DNA of 64,000 nt from Segetibacter sp. 3557_3 (GTDB lineage: Bacteria > Bacteroidota > Bacteroidia > Chitinophagales > Chitinophagaceae), in NCBI RefSeq assembly GCF_004354985.1, contig NZ_SMSK01000001.1, forward strand, positions 1-64,000, written 5' to 3'. The notes under the pieces are model-generated. The model did no database searches and was not told the DNA's origin. It saw only the letters and a list, made by a program, of their open reading frames with translations. The stretch's first letter is position 1. Every line of letters begins with the position of its first letter. Shown here piece after piece: positions 18,386 to 27,666 of the stretch. The translations under genes were made by a program, and so were the position numbers.

Positions 18386-20278
18386 TTATTGAACAACCGG
18401 CAGTACCAACTTGCTGCTTACACTTTCGGTGTGGTATACCCGGATTTCTGCTTTCTGAAAATCTTCATCTTTTGCATGATAGATATCTACGAATTTCTGG
18501 GGGTTGCGATCCACCAGCGGAAACCAACTGCTTTGAACCTGAACCATAATGCGATGGCCCTTCTTGAACGTGTGCGCCACATCTGGTAACGTGAACTGTA
18601 CTTTGGTCATTTTTTTCGGAACAAACGGTTCAGGCTTTTCGAAGCTGTTCCGGAATTTGCCTCGCATCACCTCGCCACGAACCAACATCTGGTAACCACC
18701 CATTACATACTTATCGGTATCGGAATAGCTGAAATTATCAGGAAAAACGTCGATCACTTTAACCACGAAATCGGCGTCGGTGCCCGTAGTGCTTACCATG
18801 AGATCGGCAACAATGGGTCCGGCGAGCGTAAGGTCTGAGCTAAGGGAATCAGTTGTAAAGGTGATAACATCTGGTCTGCGGGATGCAAATCGCTGGTCGT
18901 CGCTCATGTACTCCCGTGTGCGTTGCAGATGTACGTCCTCGTTATAGGGTACGGGTTTGGCAGGATCGCTGATGTAACCGGTAAAACTCTCATCATCACC
19001 GGGCATCTGCTTGGTGTTCATCGATGCAGGCTTGTCCCAACCGAGCTTTCCCGCCGGAAGCAGGAACATATCTCTTTGCACCATGTTGGCAGGCGGCCAT
19101 TGCGGCAATTGTTTCCAATTATTTTCGCCTGAAAAAAAGATTGTTGCCTCAGCTATGTTTTTATCACTGCCTTTGTTGAGCAGGTAGCTGTCAAAGAAGT
19201 TCTTCTCAATATGTTGTTGGTACCATTCACTGGTTTTACTGCCAAACTGAACATTACCGAGATTGCTACCATCGCCCCTAACCCAGCCACCATGGTACCA
19301 TGGACCCATAACAATGCGGTTATTGGCGCCGGGGTTTTGTTTCTCAATGGCCTGGTAGAGCGACCACGCTCCAAAGCAGTCTTCTGCATCGAAGAGTCCA
19401 CCAACAACCAGCATAGCAGGTTTGATGTTTGTTACAAAGTTGCGCGGGTTCCGTGCCTTCCACCATTGATCGTAATTGGGGTGATTCATGAGATCCGTCC
19501 AGAACCGGATACTATCACCCATGTAGTTCTTCGTAAAGTTTGAAAGTGCACCTGTTCTTAGATAAAAGTCATAATTATCTTTTGTCGGAAACGTAAAACC
19601 TGAAGGCCCGACAGTAGTTGGTTTTGGCCTTGGGCGTCCAAATCCTGAGTAGAAGCTAAAAGCGTCCATTAGCATGAAGGCGCCATTGTGGTGGAAGTCG
19701 TCTCCCATAAACCAATCCGTTACCGGAGCCTGCGGACTAACAGCCTTTAAAGCAGGGTGATTGCTAAGGGCTGCCATTGTTGAGTAAAAGCCAGGATACG
19801 AAATTCCAAATACACCAACGTTGCCGTTATTGCCACTCACGTTCCTCACCATCCATTCAATTGCATCATATGTATCGCTTGCCTCATCAATTTCCTTTTT
19901 GCCCTTTTTATTTGGGTTGAATGGCCTGACATCTTCAAATTCACCTTCGCTCATCCAGCGGCCACGAACATCCTGGTATACCATAATGTAGTTTGCTTTT
20001 GTGTATTCGCGATAGCTGGTTTGCCAGAGCCTTGGCTGAAACTTATCTTCCCCATAGGGAGCACAACTGTATGGGGTTCTTGTTAATAGTATTGGATGTT
20101 TAACGGTCTGATCTTTTGGAAGATAAATTGACGTGAACAGCTTTACGCCATCACGCATGGGGACCATTCTTTCTATTTTCGTGTAGTTGCTGACTAACCA
20201 TGCAGAGTCATTGGTTTGCGCAATTCCGGTGAACGATAACAGGCATAAAAGAACCCAGGCTAATTTTTGCATCTCCAA
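18386..20278 (-). CDS. CocE/NonD family serine hydrolase (X-Pro dipeptidyl-peptidase-like)
   Basis: The 630-aa protein starts with a signal peptide (LAWVLLCLLSFTGIAQ). An alpha/beta hydrolase of the S15/CocE class follows: MRDGVKLFTSIYLP near 41-54, QDVRGRWMSEGEF, and the nucleophile elbow GISYPG with Ser160. A C-terminal jelly-roll domain (about 470-620) is typical of X-Pro dipeptidyl-peptidases and cocaine esterase. It would act on an ester or an acyl-Pro peptide in the periplasm, and the substrate is not readable. An alternative ATG two codons in (20272) is equally good. It is an isolated gene. Confidence 0.88.
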   Translation of the reverse strand: MEMQKLAWVLLCLLSFTGIAQTNDSAWLVSNYTKIERMVPMRDGVKLFTSIYLPKDQTVKHPILLTRTPYSCAPYGEDKFQPRLWQTSYREYTKANYIMVYQDVRGRWMSEGEFEDVRPFNPNKKGKKEIDEASDTYDAIEWMVRNVSGNNGNVGVFGISYPGFYSTMAALSNHPALKAVSPQAPVTDWFMGDDFHHNGAFMLMDAFSFYSGFGRPRPKPTTVGPSGFTFPTKDNYDFYLRTGALSNFTKNYMGDSIRFWTDLMNHPNYDQWWKARNPRNFVTNIKPAMLVVGGLFDAEDCFGAWSLYQAIEKQNPGANNRIVMGPWYHGGWVRGDGSNLGNVQFGSKTSEWYQQHIEKNFFDSYLLNKGSDKNIAEATIFFSGENNWKQLPQWPPANMVQRDMFLLPAGKLGWDKPASMNTKQMPGDDESFTGYISDPAKPVPYNEDVHLQRTREYMSDDQRFASRRPDVITFTTDSLSSDLTLAGPIVADLMVSTTGTDADFVVKVIDVFPDNFSYSDTDKYVMGGYQMLVRGEVMRGKFRNSFEKPEPFVPKKMTKVQFTLPDVAHTFKKGHRIMVQVQSSWFPLVDRNPQKFVDIYHAKDEDFQKAEIRVYHTESVSSKLVLPVVQ

Positions 20279-20618
20279 GTATATTTAAGGTCGCAAAGTA
20301 AGGAAAGCAGGGTGTGAAAAGCAATCCGGCTAATGATTTTACAAATCTAAATGGCTGAACTGAACAGCCCCTGAGACAGAAGCATGCAAGCATGACAGAA
20401 AAGACGGGTTAGCTATTATCAGGGCCGGCGCTCATGGAAACAGGCTGGAGGCTTTTTGAAATGTGTCGCAGGGCATACCTGCCGCATACGGGTACTAGGT
20501 ACAAGCGTGCGACGCCCGTCCCACTCGCACCCGGGCGGACAACGATGATGATAGCATGCCCATAAGCTCGTCCCAGAAAAAATGCAGAAACGATATGATT
20601 TTCAGGTAACCGGTAAAC
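20279..20618. other. Intergenic region with dispersed repeat copy E
   Basis: The 340 bases lie between two minus-strand genes. A TTACTTTG sequence just upstream of the CocE gene (about 20294-20301) is a one-mismatch -7 box. The clear content is repeat copy E. Confidence 0.45.
20499..20547 (+). repeat. Dispersed palindromic repeat, copy E
   Basis: This is a near-complete copy: GTACAAGCGTGCGACGCCCG, spacer, CCCGGGCGGACAACGATG. It is in + orientation. Confidence 0.85.
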
Positions 20619-23333
20619 TTATTCGGAGCGTTTGGTTCTGCCGCCAAATTTGTTTAGTCGCATGTTGGCAGAAAGCAGGAAAAACCTGGTTAGCACATTC
20701 ATTCGGGTGTCCTCAATAAAGTTTTCGCCGGAGCGCCGATAAATGTTGACGTTTTCTTTTAACAGGTCGTAAACCCTCAGCGTTACCCAAAAATTCTTCC
20801 TTGTACTGAAGTATTGGGTAAGGTCGGCATTTACAAGATTAATGGTTTGATTAAACCCTGCTGACCTGCCGGTATTGCTGCTGAAATTCCAGTCGAATCT
20901 GATCTCGGTCAGCTTGCCAGGTGTAACTTCTCCGCGAACGGAACCGCCGCTTGTGGCCGAAGAGTTATTCATGTTTGGCCGTAAAGAATACCGTGTATTC
21001 TGAATGTTGTAGTTGTAATTGATCCCTAACTGCAGCCAGTCTTCAACATCAACATCCAGCCCGGTGCTCCAATTGGTATAAATTGAAAAGTTTACATTTT
21101 GCTGATAATCGATGATACTTACGTTCCTGTTTAAATTGAAGTTGTTGCTGACATTCCACCGTATGTTTTGCGCCCATAGCTTAAATGGCTGATTAAACGA
21201 AACATTACCACCACCATTATAAACCCCGCTCACATTGATGGGTTGTGTAACCTGGCTGCCGGTAAGCTTATCGTAAATGGTACTTGTAGAAAACGCATTT
21301 TGAATGACGGAAAAATTGCCGTTGAAATATATACTTCTATTGTTTTTTGAATTATATAGATTAAGGCCACCATTCACCCTATGAGTAGAGGAGAACCTGA
21401 GATTTGGATTGCCAAGTCGTAGAAATAATGGATTTGAATTGTCGAGCACAGGCTGGAGCTGGTATGCCTGTGGTGCATTTGAACTGAAGTTGTAATAGAG
21501 ATTAAAACTCTTTCCGTTGCTGTGCCTGTTGAAACTAATATAAGGAACAAGACTGCTGAAGTGCTGACGGTAAACACTGTCCCGCGTTAGTGACACACTT
21601 TTTGACCGGGAACTTTGCCACGACGAACCAACCGATATCGATCCCTTTTTGAGATTGTGGGCATATGAAGCGCCTAAGGAAGCATTCAAATTGTAGTTAT
21701 CGAAATTACTGCTGAGCGTATCGTTGAAAATATCATACAAACCCGACTGTATGTTGTAGTCGAACAGTTCGCGTTGGTTATTGTTTTTACTAAAGTTATA
21801 AGCCGTATTAACCGACAAGCTACCCTTGGTGCCAATTGGCTCACTATAGCTGAGAGACGTGTTTGTTGATGATGATTTATTGTTCGTTTGATTGTATTGG
21901 TTGAGCAGCCGTTTGTATTCGGGCAAATTGGTAGGGTAGAAGTAATTATTGGAAGTGTTAAAATTGTCGTTGATACTACTATTCCGGTTGTTGCTCATTT
22001 GAAGAAAAACTGCACGCCGTGATTTTTTGAACCGCCGGTTAACCGAAATGTTGCCATTCACTGACGGGCTGCCAGACTCCCCGCGGTTTTCCCGGTTTCC
22101 TTCATTTATCTTTTTGGCCTGCGGCAATGTAGAGCTGAATACTGCCCCCGATGAAAACCGGCTTTTGCCAAGATTTGCCGACGCATTTAAACGTATGCTG
22201 GTTAGGGTGTCGGGCTTGTAATCGATACTTATGCCGGTGCTGATGCCATTGCGATATCGAATGCTCTGACTTGTTTCCTGGTACCAGGTTGATGAGTCTC
22301 CAAAGATGTTTTGCCTATTCCGGCTTTGGATTGCCGTACTACGATTTGTATTGTAACCAACGTTTGCGCTTACATTCATATGCTTACCCCACTTGTTGAT
22401 ATAATTCATCCGAACCTGGGCATCTTTAGCAATGCCGCCGAAATTATTGTACGAGGCGCGCTCATTGTCGCCCCCGCCATAATCGCTCCTGCCCGTATTA
22501 TTTCCACCTGCGATTAATGAGTACTTCTTGTCGCCGTTGAAGGCATTCGCGTTAAGTTTAGCCTCGTATGTTTTCGAGGTTCCCCGTCCAACGTAAGCTC
22601 TTCCGAAAGTGCCTTTACGTTTATCTTTTTTGATAACAATATTGATAACCTTATTGCGAATTCCATCGTCTACTTTGGTCAACCTTGCCTGGTCACTTTT
22701 TTCATCAATAACCTGGATTTTGTCAATGATGTTCCGGGGCAGGTTTTGCGTTGCCAACTTTGGATCATCGCTGAAAAATGGCTGGCCGTCCACCAGTATC
22801 CGGGTGATTTGTTCACCATTTGATTTTATAGTTCCATCTTTTGTTACCTCCAGGCCGGGCAGCTTTCTCAACAGGTCCTCAACCATGGCGTTTTCTTTTG
22901 TTTTAAAAGCGGCCGCATTGTATTCGGTGGTATCGCCAAGAATTTTCACCGGTGTGCGATAGCCGACAACAGTTACACTTGCCAGACTATCGGATGTAAA
23001 CTTTAGTATTAGCGAATCAAGTTGCAGCTCCCCTCCGGTATTGGGCAGCGAGATTTTTTTCTGAAACGGTACATGATTGATTACCGAAATGAGGAGGAGA
23101 TATTCATCGGGGCGTGTATCAGTAAAAACAAAAGCACCTTTCTTGTCGCTCAGAACAATTTTGTCCACCAAAGAGTCACGGTTATTCTGGAGGCTAACGG
23201 AAGCCCCTTCAATTGGTATATAGCCCGAATCGGAAAAAACTTTGCCGGTAATCCGGCCTGGCTTTATTTGAGATAGGGCAGTACAGTACATCACCAGCAA
23301 CAAACAAACAAGCCCGCCCTTTTTCATGAACAA
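20619..23333 (-). CDS. Outer-membrane beta-barrel protein with carboxypeptidase-like domain (TonB-receptor-like)
   Basis: The 904-aa product has a signal peptide, then an N-terminal carboxypeptidase-regulatory-like domain (GRITGKVFSDSGYIPIEGASV, about residues 26-110). A plug-like segment follows (LRKLPGLEVTKDGTIKSNGEQITRILVDG, about 150-180), then a long Asn/Ser-rich beta-barrel of the OMP_b-brl_3 class. No TonB box is obvious. Such proteins are common in Bacteroidota and many lack a known ligand. It is preceded by the pyk terminator and followed by repeat copy E, and no partner SusD gene is nearby. Confidence 0.85.
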   Translation of the reverse strand: MFMKKGGLVCLLLVMYCTALSQIKPGRITGKVFSDSGYIPIEGASVSLQNNRDSLVDKIVLSDKKGAFVFTDTRPDEYLLLISVINHVPFQKKISLPNTGGELQLDSLILKFTSDSLASVTVVGYRTPVKILGDTTEYNAAAFKTKENAMVEDLLRKLPGLEVTKDGTIKSNGEQITRILVDGQPFFSDDPKLATQNLPRNIIDKIQVIDEKSDQARLTKVDDGIRNKVINIVIKKDKRKGTFGRAYVGRGTSKTYEAKLNANAFNGDKKYSLIAGGNNTGRSDYGGGDNERASYNNFGGIAKDAQVRMNYINKWGKHMNVSANVGYNTNRSTAIQSRNRQNIFGDSSTWYQETSQSIRYRNGISTGISIDYKPDTLTSIRLNASANLGKSRFSSGAVFSSTLPQAKKINEGNRENRGESGSPSVNGNISVNRRFKKSRRAVFLQMSNNRNSSINDNFNTSNNYFYPTNLPEYKRLLNQYNQTNNKSSSTNTSLSYSEPIGTKGSLSVNTAYNFSKNNNQRELFDYNIQSGLYDIFNDTLSSNFDNYNLNASLGASYAHNLKKGSISVGSSWQSSRSKSVSLTRDSVYRQHFSSLVPYISFNRHSNGKSFNLYYNFSSNAPQAYQLQPVLDNSNPLFLRLGNPNLRFSSTHRVNGGLNLYNSKNNRSIYFNGNFSVIQNAFSTSTIYDKLTGSQVTQPINVSGVYNGGGNVSFNQPFKLWAQNIRWNVSNNFNLNRNVSIIDYQQNVNFSIYTNWSTGLDVDVEDWLQLGINYNYNIQNTRYSLRPNMNNSSATSGGSVRGEVTPGKLTEIRFDWNFSSNTGRSAGFNQTINLVNADLTQYFSTRKNFWVTLRVYDLLKENVNIYRRSGENFIEDTRMNVLTRFFLLSANMRLNKFGGRTKRSE

Positions 23334-23362
23334 ATCACGTTAAGGCTACATGTTAACGAAAA

Positions 23363-23392
23363 AACCCCAAAGAACAACAGTTCTTCGGGGTT
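23363..23392 (-). terminator. Terminator of the pfkA-pyk transcript
   Basis: The stem AACCCC-A-AAGAAC pairs with GTTCTT-C-GGGGTT (12 pairs, one mismatch) around a 4-base loop. On the minus strand a T6 run follows. It lies about 220 bases after the pyk stop, with repeat copy F in between. Confidence 0.75.
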
Positions 23393-23492
23393 AAACAGTT
23401 TTTACCAAATACAAATCTATAAGATCACTTTAGAGCCCGGTCTACTTAACGAGCCTTATTTTTTGGTGACCGGCTGATGGAACACGATTAGA

Positions 23493-23545
23493 CATCGTTG
23501 CCCGCCCGGATGAACCTTTTCGACGGGGGTGTCACTCACTTGTAC
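23493..23545 (-). repeat. Dispersed palindromic repeat, copy F
   Basis: This copy begins CATCGTTGCCCGCCCGGATG, has a diverged spacer, and ends CGACGGGGGTGTCACTCAC followed by TTGTAC. It is in minus orientation, in the 3' region of pyk. Confidence 0.85.
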
Positions 23546-23614
23546 AGCAACAATCCATTCAGCAGAACAGACCGGAAAACCGCCGGTTAGTATTCCGGAA
23601 TGCGACTTGATCTG

Positions 23615-25141
23615 CTAGTCCACTTTGGTCACCTTAATCATATTGGTCGGCAGGTGAAGCTGAACAGGTGTGCTGCCGGTATTGATTACAATGTCCGACG
23701 TGTTCACGAAGCCACGCTCTTTTAAAATGTTAATCTGGTCCTCAATAATATGGTCAACACTTTCTTCTTCTGCATAATAGAACGCTCTTACACCCCAACT
23801 TAAACTTAACTGGTTGATAAGGGTTCTTTCTTTAGAAAAAATGTATAATGGTGATTTTGGTCGATAACTGCTGAGCATAAATGCTGTGTACCCGCTTTGG
23901 GTCATACCGATCAGGGCCTCCGCATTCACGTCCCGGGCCATTTTACACGCATTGTAACAGATCGCGTCGCTGAGGAAAGAAGGAGAGTGGGGCTGAGGTT
24001 TAAGGTCTTCCTCGCGGTTGTAACGGTATTGCTTTTCCACTTCCATGATGATCTTACGCATGGTTTCTACAACCAAAGCGGGGTGATTTCCTGATGCAGT
24101 TTCACCACTAAGCATCACAGCGTCGGCACCTTCCAGTACCGCATTTGCAACGTCCGTTGTTTCACTCCTGTTTGGCTTAACCCTGTCGATCATGCTTTCC
24201 ATCATTTGAGTAGCCACGATTACCGGCTTGGCGCGATGTAAACATTTGCGGATGATATCTTTTTGGATCAGCGGAACTTTTTCAACAGGAAGTTCAACTC
24301 CCAGGTCACCACGGGCAATCATGATAGCATCGCTTTCTATAATGATATCCCGGATGTTTGCAATCGCTTCCGGCTTTTCAATCTTCGCAATGATCTTGGC
24401 TTTGCTTTTATTTTCATCAAGCTTGCTGCGTAAGATTACAATGTCTTTTACGTTGCGCACAAATGAAAGCGCAACCCAGTCAAGTTGCTGGTCGATGATA
24501 AACTGAAGGTCCTCGAGATCTTTGGTTGTAAGTGCGGGCAAAGAAATCTTTGTATCAGGCAGGTTGATCCCTTTTTTTGAAGAAAGGATACCGCCGATAA
24601 TTACTTCAACCTTAACGTCGCCATTTTTGAGGATATTCACCACCTTCACTTCAAGCTTACCATCATCAATCATGATGGTATTACCGATTTTCACGTCGCC
24701 TGCAAGGTTGGGATAAGAAACATAGATCTTTTCAAGGTTGCCGATGCATTTCTCATTTGTAAAAGTGAGTACATCGCCCGGAACGATCGGAAGTGCATTG
24801 TTTTCAATTTCACCAACACGAAGTTTCGGCCCCTGGAGGTCGCCAAGTATGGCTATGTTGTAAGGTTCTGTCTTGTTTATGTTCCGGATATGCTCAATGA
24901 TCTGGGATTTGTCGTCGTGGTTGCCATGTGAAAAGTTCAGGCGAAACACGTTTACACCCGCCTTTACCAACTCAAGCAACTTGTCGTACGTATCGCAGGC
25001 AGGGCCAACCGTTGCCACGATTTTGGTACGGTGCGACATATGGTCAACACCCGCTTGCCTGTCCATGTTTTTGTGCAGGTACTTAGAAAGGTTTTTAGAA
25101 GCCTTCCTGTCGGGAGTAATGTTATTTTCTAACGGCATCAT
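23615..25141 (-). CDS. pyk: Pyruvate kinase
   Basis: Pyruvate kinase turns phosphoenolpyruvate and ADP into pyruvate and ATP, the last step of glycolysis. The 508-aa chain has TKIVATVGPACD near residue 39, FRLNFSHG, the Mg/PEP site region IIAKIEKPEAI followed by IMIARGDLGVELP, and NRSETTDVANAVLEGADAVMLSGETA. The family start may be the internal ATG at 25039 (MSHRTKIVATVG), because the 34 upstream residues are not part of the conserved fold. I keep the longest form with that caution. It lies 24 bases after the pfkA stop, so the two form an operon. Confidence 0.96.
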   Translation of the reverse strand: MMPLENNITPDRKASKNLSKYLHKNMDRQAGVDHMSHRTKIVATVGPACDTYDKLLELVKAGVNVFRLNFSHGNHDDKSQIIEHIRNINKTEPYNIAILGDLQGPKLRVGEIENNALPIVPGDVLTFTNEKCIGNLEKIYVSYPNLAGDVKIGNTIMIDDGKLEVKVVNILKNGDVKVEVIIGGILSSKKGINLPDTKISLPALTTKDLEDLQFIIDQQLDWVALSFVRNVKDIVILRSKLDENKSKAKIIAKIEKPEAIANIRDIIIESDAIMIARGDLGVELPVEKVPLIQKDIIRKCLHRAKPVIVATQMMESMIDRVKPNRSETTDVANAVLEGADAVMLSGETASGNHPALVVETMRKIIMEVEKQYRYNREEDLKPQPHSPSFLSDAICYNACKMARDVNAEALIGMTQSGYTAFMLSSYRPKSPLYIFSKERTLINQLSLSWGVRAFYYAEEESVDHIIEDQINILKERGFVNTSDIVINTGSTPVQLHLPTNMIKVTKVD

Positions 25142-25165
25142 ACATTAAGAAAAAAAGTGAATAAA

Positions 25166-26146
25166 TTAACTGGCTAGTATCTTAACAATCCGTAACCAGT
25201 CGTTTGTGATTTTTTGTTTGGCCTTAACGGCCTTATCCAGGGGTATGTAGTTCATTTTGTTGTTTAAAATGCCCACCATAACATTATGCCGGCCTTCCAT
25301 AAGCGACTCTACTGCGTGATAACCCATCCTGCTTGCAATCAACCGGTCGATACACGTTGGTGAGCCACCTCTTTGAATATGCCCGAGTATACAAATTCTC
25401 GTATCAAGGTGTGGCAAACGCTGACCTATTATCTTTACAATTTCCGCACCGCCAAATTTGTCCCCTTCTGCAACAACCACAAGATTTACCAGCTTTTTGC
25501 GACGCTCTTTCTCCGTAAGCGAACAAATAAGCTCTTCGATGTCGGTTTCAGTCTCGGGTATGAGAATATTTTCGGCTCCGGTAGCGATCCCGCTGTGTAA
25601 GGCGATGTAACCCGCGTCGCGGCCCATTACCTCAACGATAAACAACCGGTCGTGTGCATCCATGGTATCCCGGATTTTATCAATTGCTTCAACCGCAGTG
25701 TTTACTGCGGTATCAAAACCGATGGTGAAATCACTCCCGGCGATGTCTTTATCTATCGTTCCGGGAATGCCAATACATGGAATATCAAATTCGTTGCTGA
25801 ATTTTTGCGCACCTTTAAAGCTTCCGTCTCCACCGATGATTACAAGGCCATTGATACCGCGTTTGGTTAGGTTATCGTACGCTATTTGACGACCAGAAGG
25901 TTCATAAAAGTCTTTACTACGAGCGGTTTTTAGAATGGTTCCTCCGCGCTGGATGATATTGGCCACACTTCTGCTGTCCATTTTCACAATGTCGTCATCG
26001 ATCATTCCACTATATCCGCGCATCACGCCAAACACCTCTAAATTATGATATAAACCTGTTCGAACTGCTGCCCTTATTGCTGCGTTCATTCCCGGTGAAT
26101 CCCCCCCTGAAGTGAGAACGCCTATTTTAGTAACTTTCTTCGGCAT
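25166..26146 (-). CDS. pfkA: ATP-dependent 6-phosphofructokinase
   Basis: This enzyme commits fructose-6-phosphate to glycolysis with ATP in the cytoplasm. The 326-aa product has the usual length and the motifs TSGGDSPGMNAAIRA (residues 12-26), GGDGSFKGA, PGTIDKDIAGSDFTIGFDTA with catalytic Asp, and the substrate loop EVMGRDAGYIA. The ATG at 26146 is well placed. Upstream lies a possible -7 box and a perfect inverted repeat that could be an operator. It is co-transcribed with pyk. Confidence 0.97.
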   Translation of the reverse strand: MPKKVTKIGVLTSGGDSPGMNAAIRAAVRTGLYHNLEVFGVMRGYSGMIDDDIVKMDSRSVANIIQRGGTILKTARSKDFYEPSGRQIAYDNLTKRGINGLVIIGGDGSFKGAQKFSNEFDIPCIGIPGTIDKDIAGSDFTIGFDTAVNTAVEAIDKIRDTMDAHDRLFIVEVMGRDAGYIALHSGIATGAENILIPETETDIEELICSLTEKERRKKLVNLVVVAEGDKFGGAEIVKIIGQRLPHLDTRICILGHIQRGGSPTCIDRLIASRMGYHAVESLMEGRHNVMVGILNNKMNYIPLDKAVKAKQKITNDWLRIVKILAS

Positions 26147-26171
26147 GACTAAATTTTATAACCAGAGTGTC

Positions 26172-26194
26172 GTTTGCGTAAATGATACGCAAAC
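26172..26194. promoter_or_regulatory. Perfect inverted repeat, candidate operator of pfkA-pyk
   Basis: GTTTGCGTA and TACGCAAAC are separated by 5 bases. The element lies 25 bases before the pfkA ATG and overlaps the expected transcription start set by the TACTTTTG box at 26197-26204. It could be a repressor site or a 5'-UTR hairpin; no binding protein is known from this window. Confidence 0.5.
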
Positions 26195-26196
26195 TC

Positions 26197-26204
26197 CAAA
26201 AGTA
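26197..26204 (-). promoter_or_regulatory. Probable -7 box of pfkA-pyk
   Basis: TACTTTTG on the minus strand matches TANNTTTG. No clean TTTG lies at the -33 distance. Confidence 0.4.
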
Positions 26205-26702
26205 AGATTTTGCGGTAGAATACCATTTGCTTAAAAGGGTAAAACTTGAAATTGATCCCAAATTCGCACTTTGTAAACATATAATCCTTTCATTAGAACA
26301 GACTTAAAAGTTTTTTATTATTCTGTGAATTCTGGGGTTTGTTGTTAAAAAAAACACCGGGATGTTGAAATTTGTTTACTTATTGAACAAATTTGTTATG
26401 CAATATTCCATCTGTCTTCTTGCCCTGGTATGCGATACTATCTTAATGATCGCAATAATTAATTGGGCCGGGTAAATCACGAGACATTCAGAATTCACCT
26501 TTTTTTCGCGTGGCAGCGCACATTAGCAATAAGAAATTGTGGAAGTGTTCGTACGCAGTGATGGTTTTTAAAATTGATTGATTTACCCAATTTCAATAAA
26601 CACCGTTCCGCCGGGTTTAGGTCCGGTGTGGTGGCCGGCAAACCCCAATATCAGTATGTCGTTTGGTATTGATGATAATTAACGTTGCTATATATTCACC
26701 TA
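26205..26702. other. Intergenic region, pfkA to RmlD-like gene
   Basis: About 500 AT-rich bases separate two divergent genes. I see no open frame worth calling. A GC-rich patch around 26600-26645 has short inverted pieces (CACCG / CGGTG) of unclear meaning. Confidence 0.4.
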
Positions 26703-27593
26703 ATGAAGAGAGTTCTGATAACCGGGGCAAATGGCTTCCTCGGCCAACACTTAAGCGTTTACCTGGCTAAGAATGGATACGACGTTGTTGCAACAGGTAG
26801 GGGCGCCTGCAGGATCCCACAACAATATCACCATGGACTTTTGTATGCGGATGCGGACCTCACAAGTGTAGCAAGCGTGAAACTACTTGTTGATACTTTT
26901 GAACCCTCGGTTGTAGTGCATGCTGCTGCGATGAGTAAGCCCGATGTATGTAACTTAAACCAGGAGGAATGCTTAAGCATTAATGTCGGAGCCACCAGCA
27001 ACCTGCTTGCATATTCCTTTAATCACTTTGTTTACGTGTCTACCGATTTTATTTTTGGCGAGAATGGACCCCATGGAGAAGATGCGCAACCGGAACCGCT
27101 GAACATCTATGGCAGATCAAAACTTTTGGCAGAACAGGAGGTCAGAAAAACAAGCATACCCTACACTATTCTACGCCCGGTTTTAATGTATGGAACTGTT
27201 TGGGAGGGTATGAAACCGGATTTTCTATACTGGGTAAAGCAAAATCTTTCCGAAGGCAAAAGGATAAAAGTAGTTAGCGATCAGCAGCGAACACCAACTT
27301 ATATAGGCGACATCTGCAAGGGTGTTGACCGCATTATTCAACAAAAAGCAACGGGAGATTTTCACCTCGCCGGACGCGATATCCTTTCACCATATGACAT
27401 GGCGATTGCTACTGCAAAAGCCTTGAATCTTAATGAAACGCTGATAGAACAAGTAACTGCTGAAACTTTTACCGAGCCTGTTAAACGTGCAAAGCGTTCG
27501 GGGTTGAAGATCGACAAAGCTCGCAATTTGCTAAACTATGAACCGGTGAGTTTTGCTGAAGGACTCAGACTTACGTTTAACAACCTGCCGTGA
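26703..27593 (+). CDS. SDR family oxidoreductase, RmlD/dTDP-4-dehydrorhamnose reductase-like
   Basis: The 296-aa enzyme has an N-terminal Rossmann motif (MKRVLITGANGFLGQHL) and a YxxxK active site (IYGRSKLLAEQE near residue 145). The C-terminal half (PTYIGDICKGVDRII, then GDFHLAGRD) is typical of RmlD-like reductases. It probably reduces a nucleotide-sugar or similar keto group with NADPH. No dTDP-rhamnose genes are nearby, so the substrate is open. The ATG at 26703 is preferred over an in-frame TTG at 26685. It stands alone and runs towards the arginase-family gene. Confidence 0.85.
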   Translation: MKRVLITGANGFLGQHLSVYLAKNGYDVVATGRGACRIPQQYHHGLLYADADLTSVASVKLLVDTFEPSVVVHAAAMSKPDVCNLNQEECLSINVGATSNLLAYSFNHFVYVSTDFIFGENGPHGEDAQPEPLNIYGRSKLLAEQEVRKTSIPYTILRPVLMYGTVWEGMKPDFLYWVKQNLSEGKRIKVVSDQQRTPTYIGDICKGVDRIIQQKATGDFHLAGRDILSPYDMAIATAKALNLNETLIEQVTAETFTEPVKRAKRSGLKIDKARNLLNYEPVSFAEGLRLTFNNLP

Positions 27594-27666
27594 GGCACAT
27601 AATGGTGTTGGCCGACCTGAGTATTATAATGGCGGGATATATACCAGTGATCAAGAGGGGTATGGT

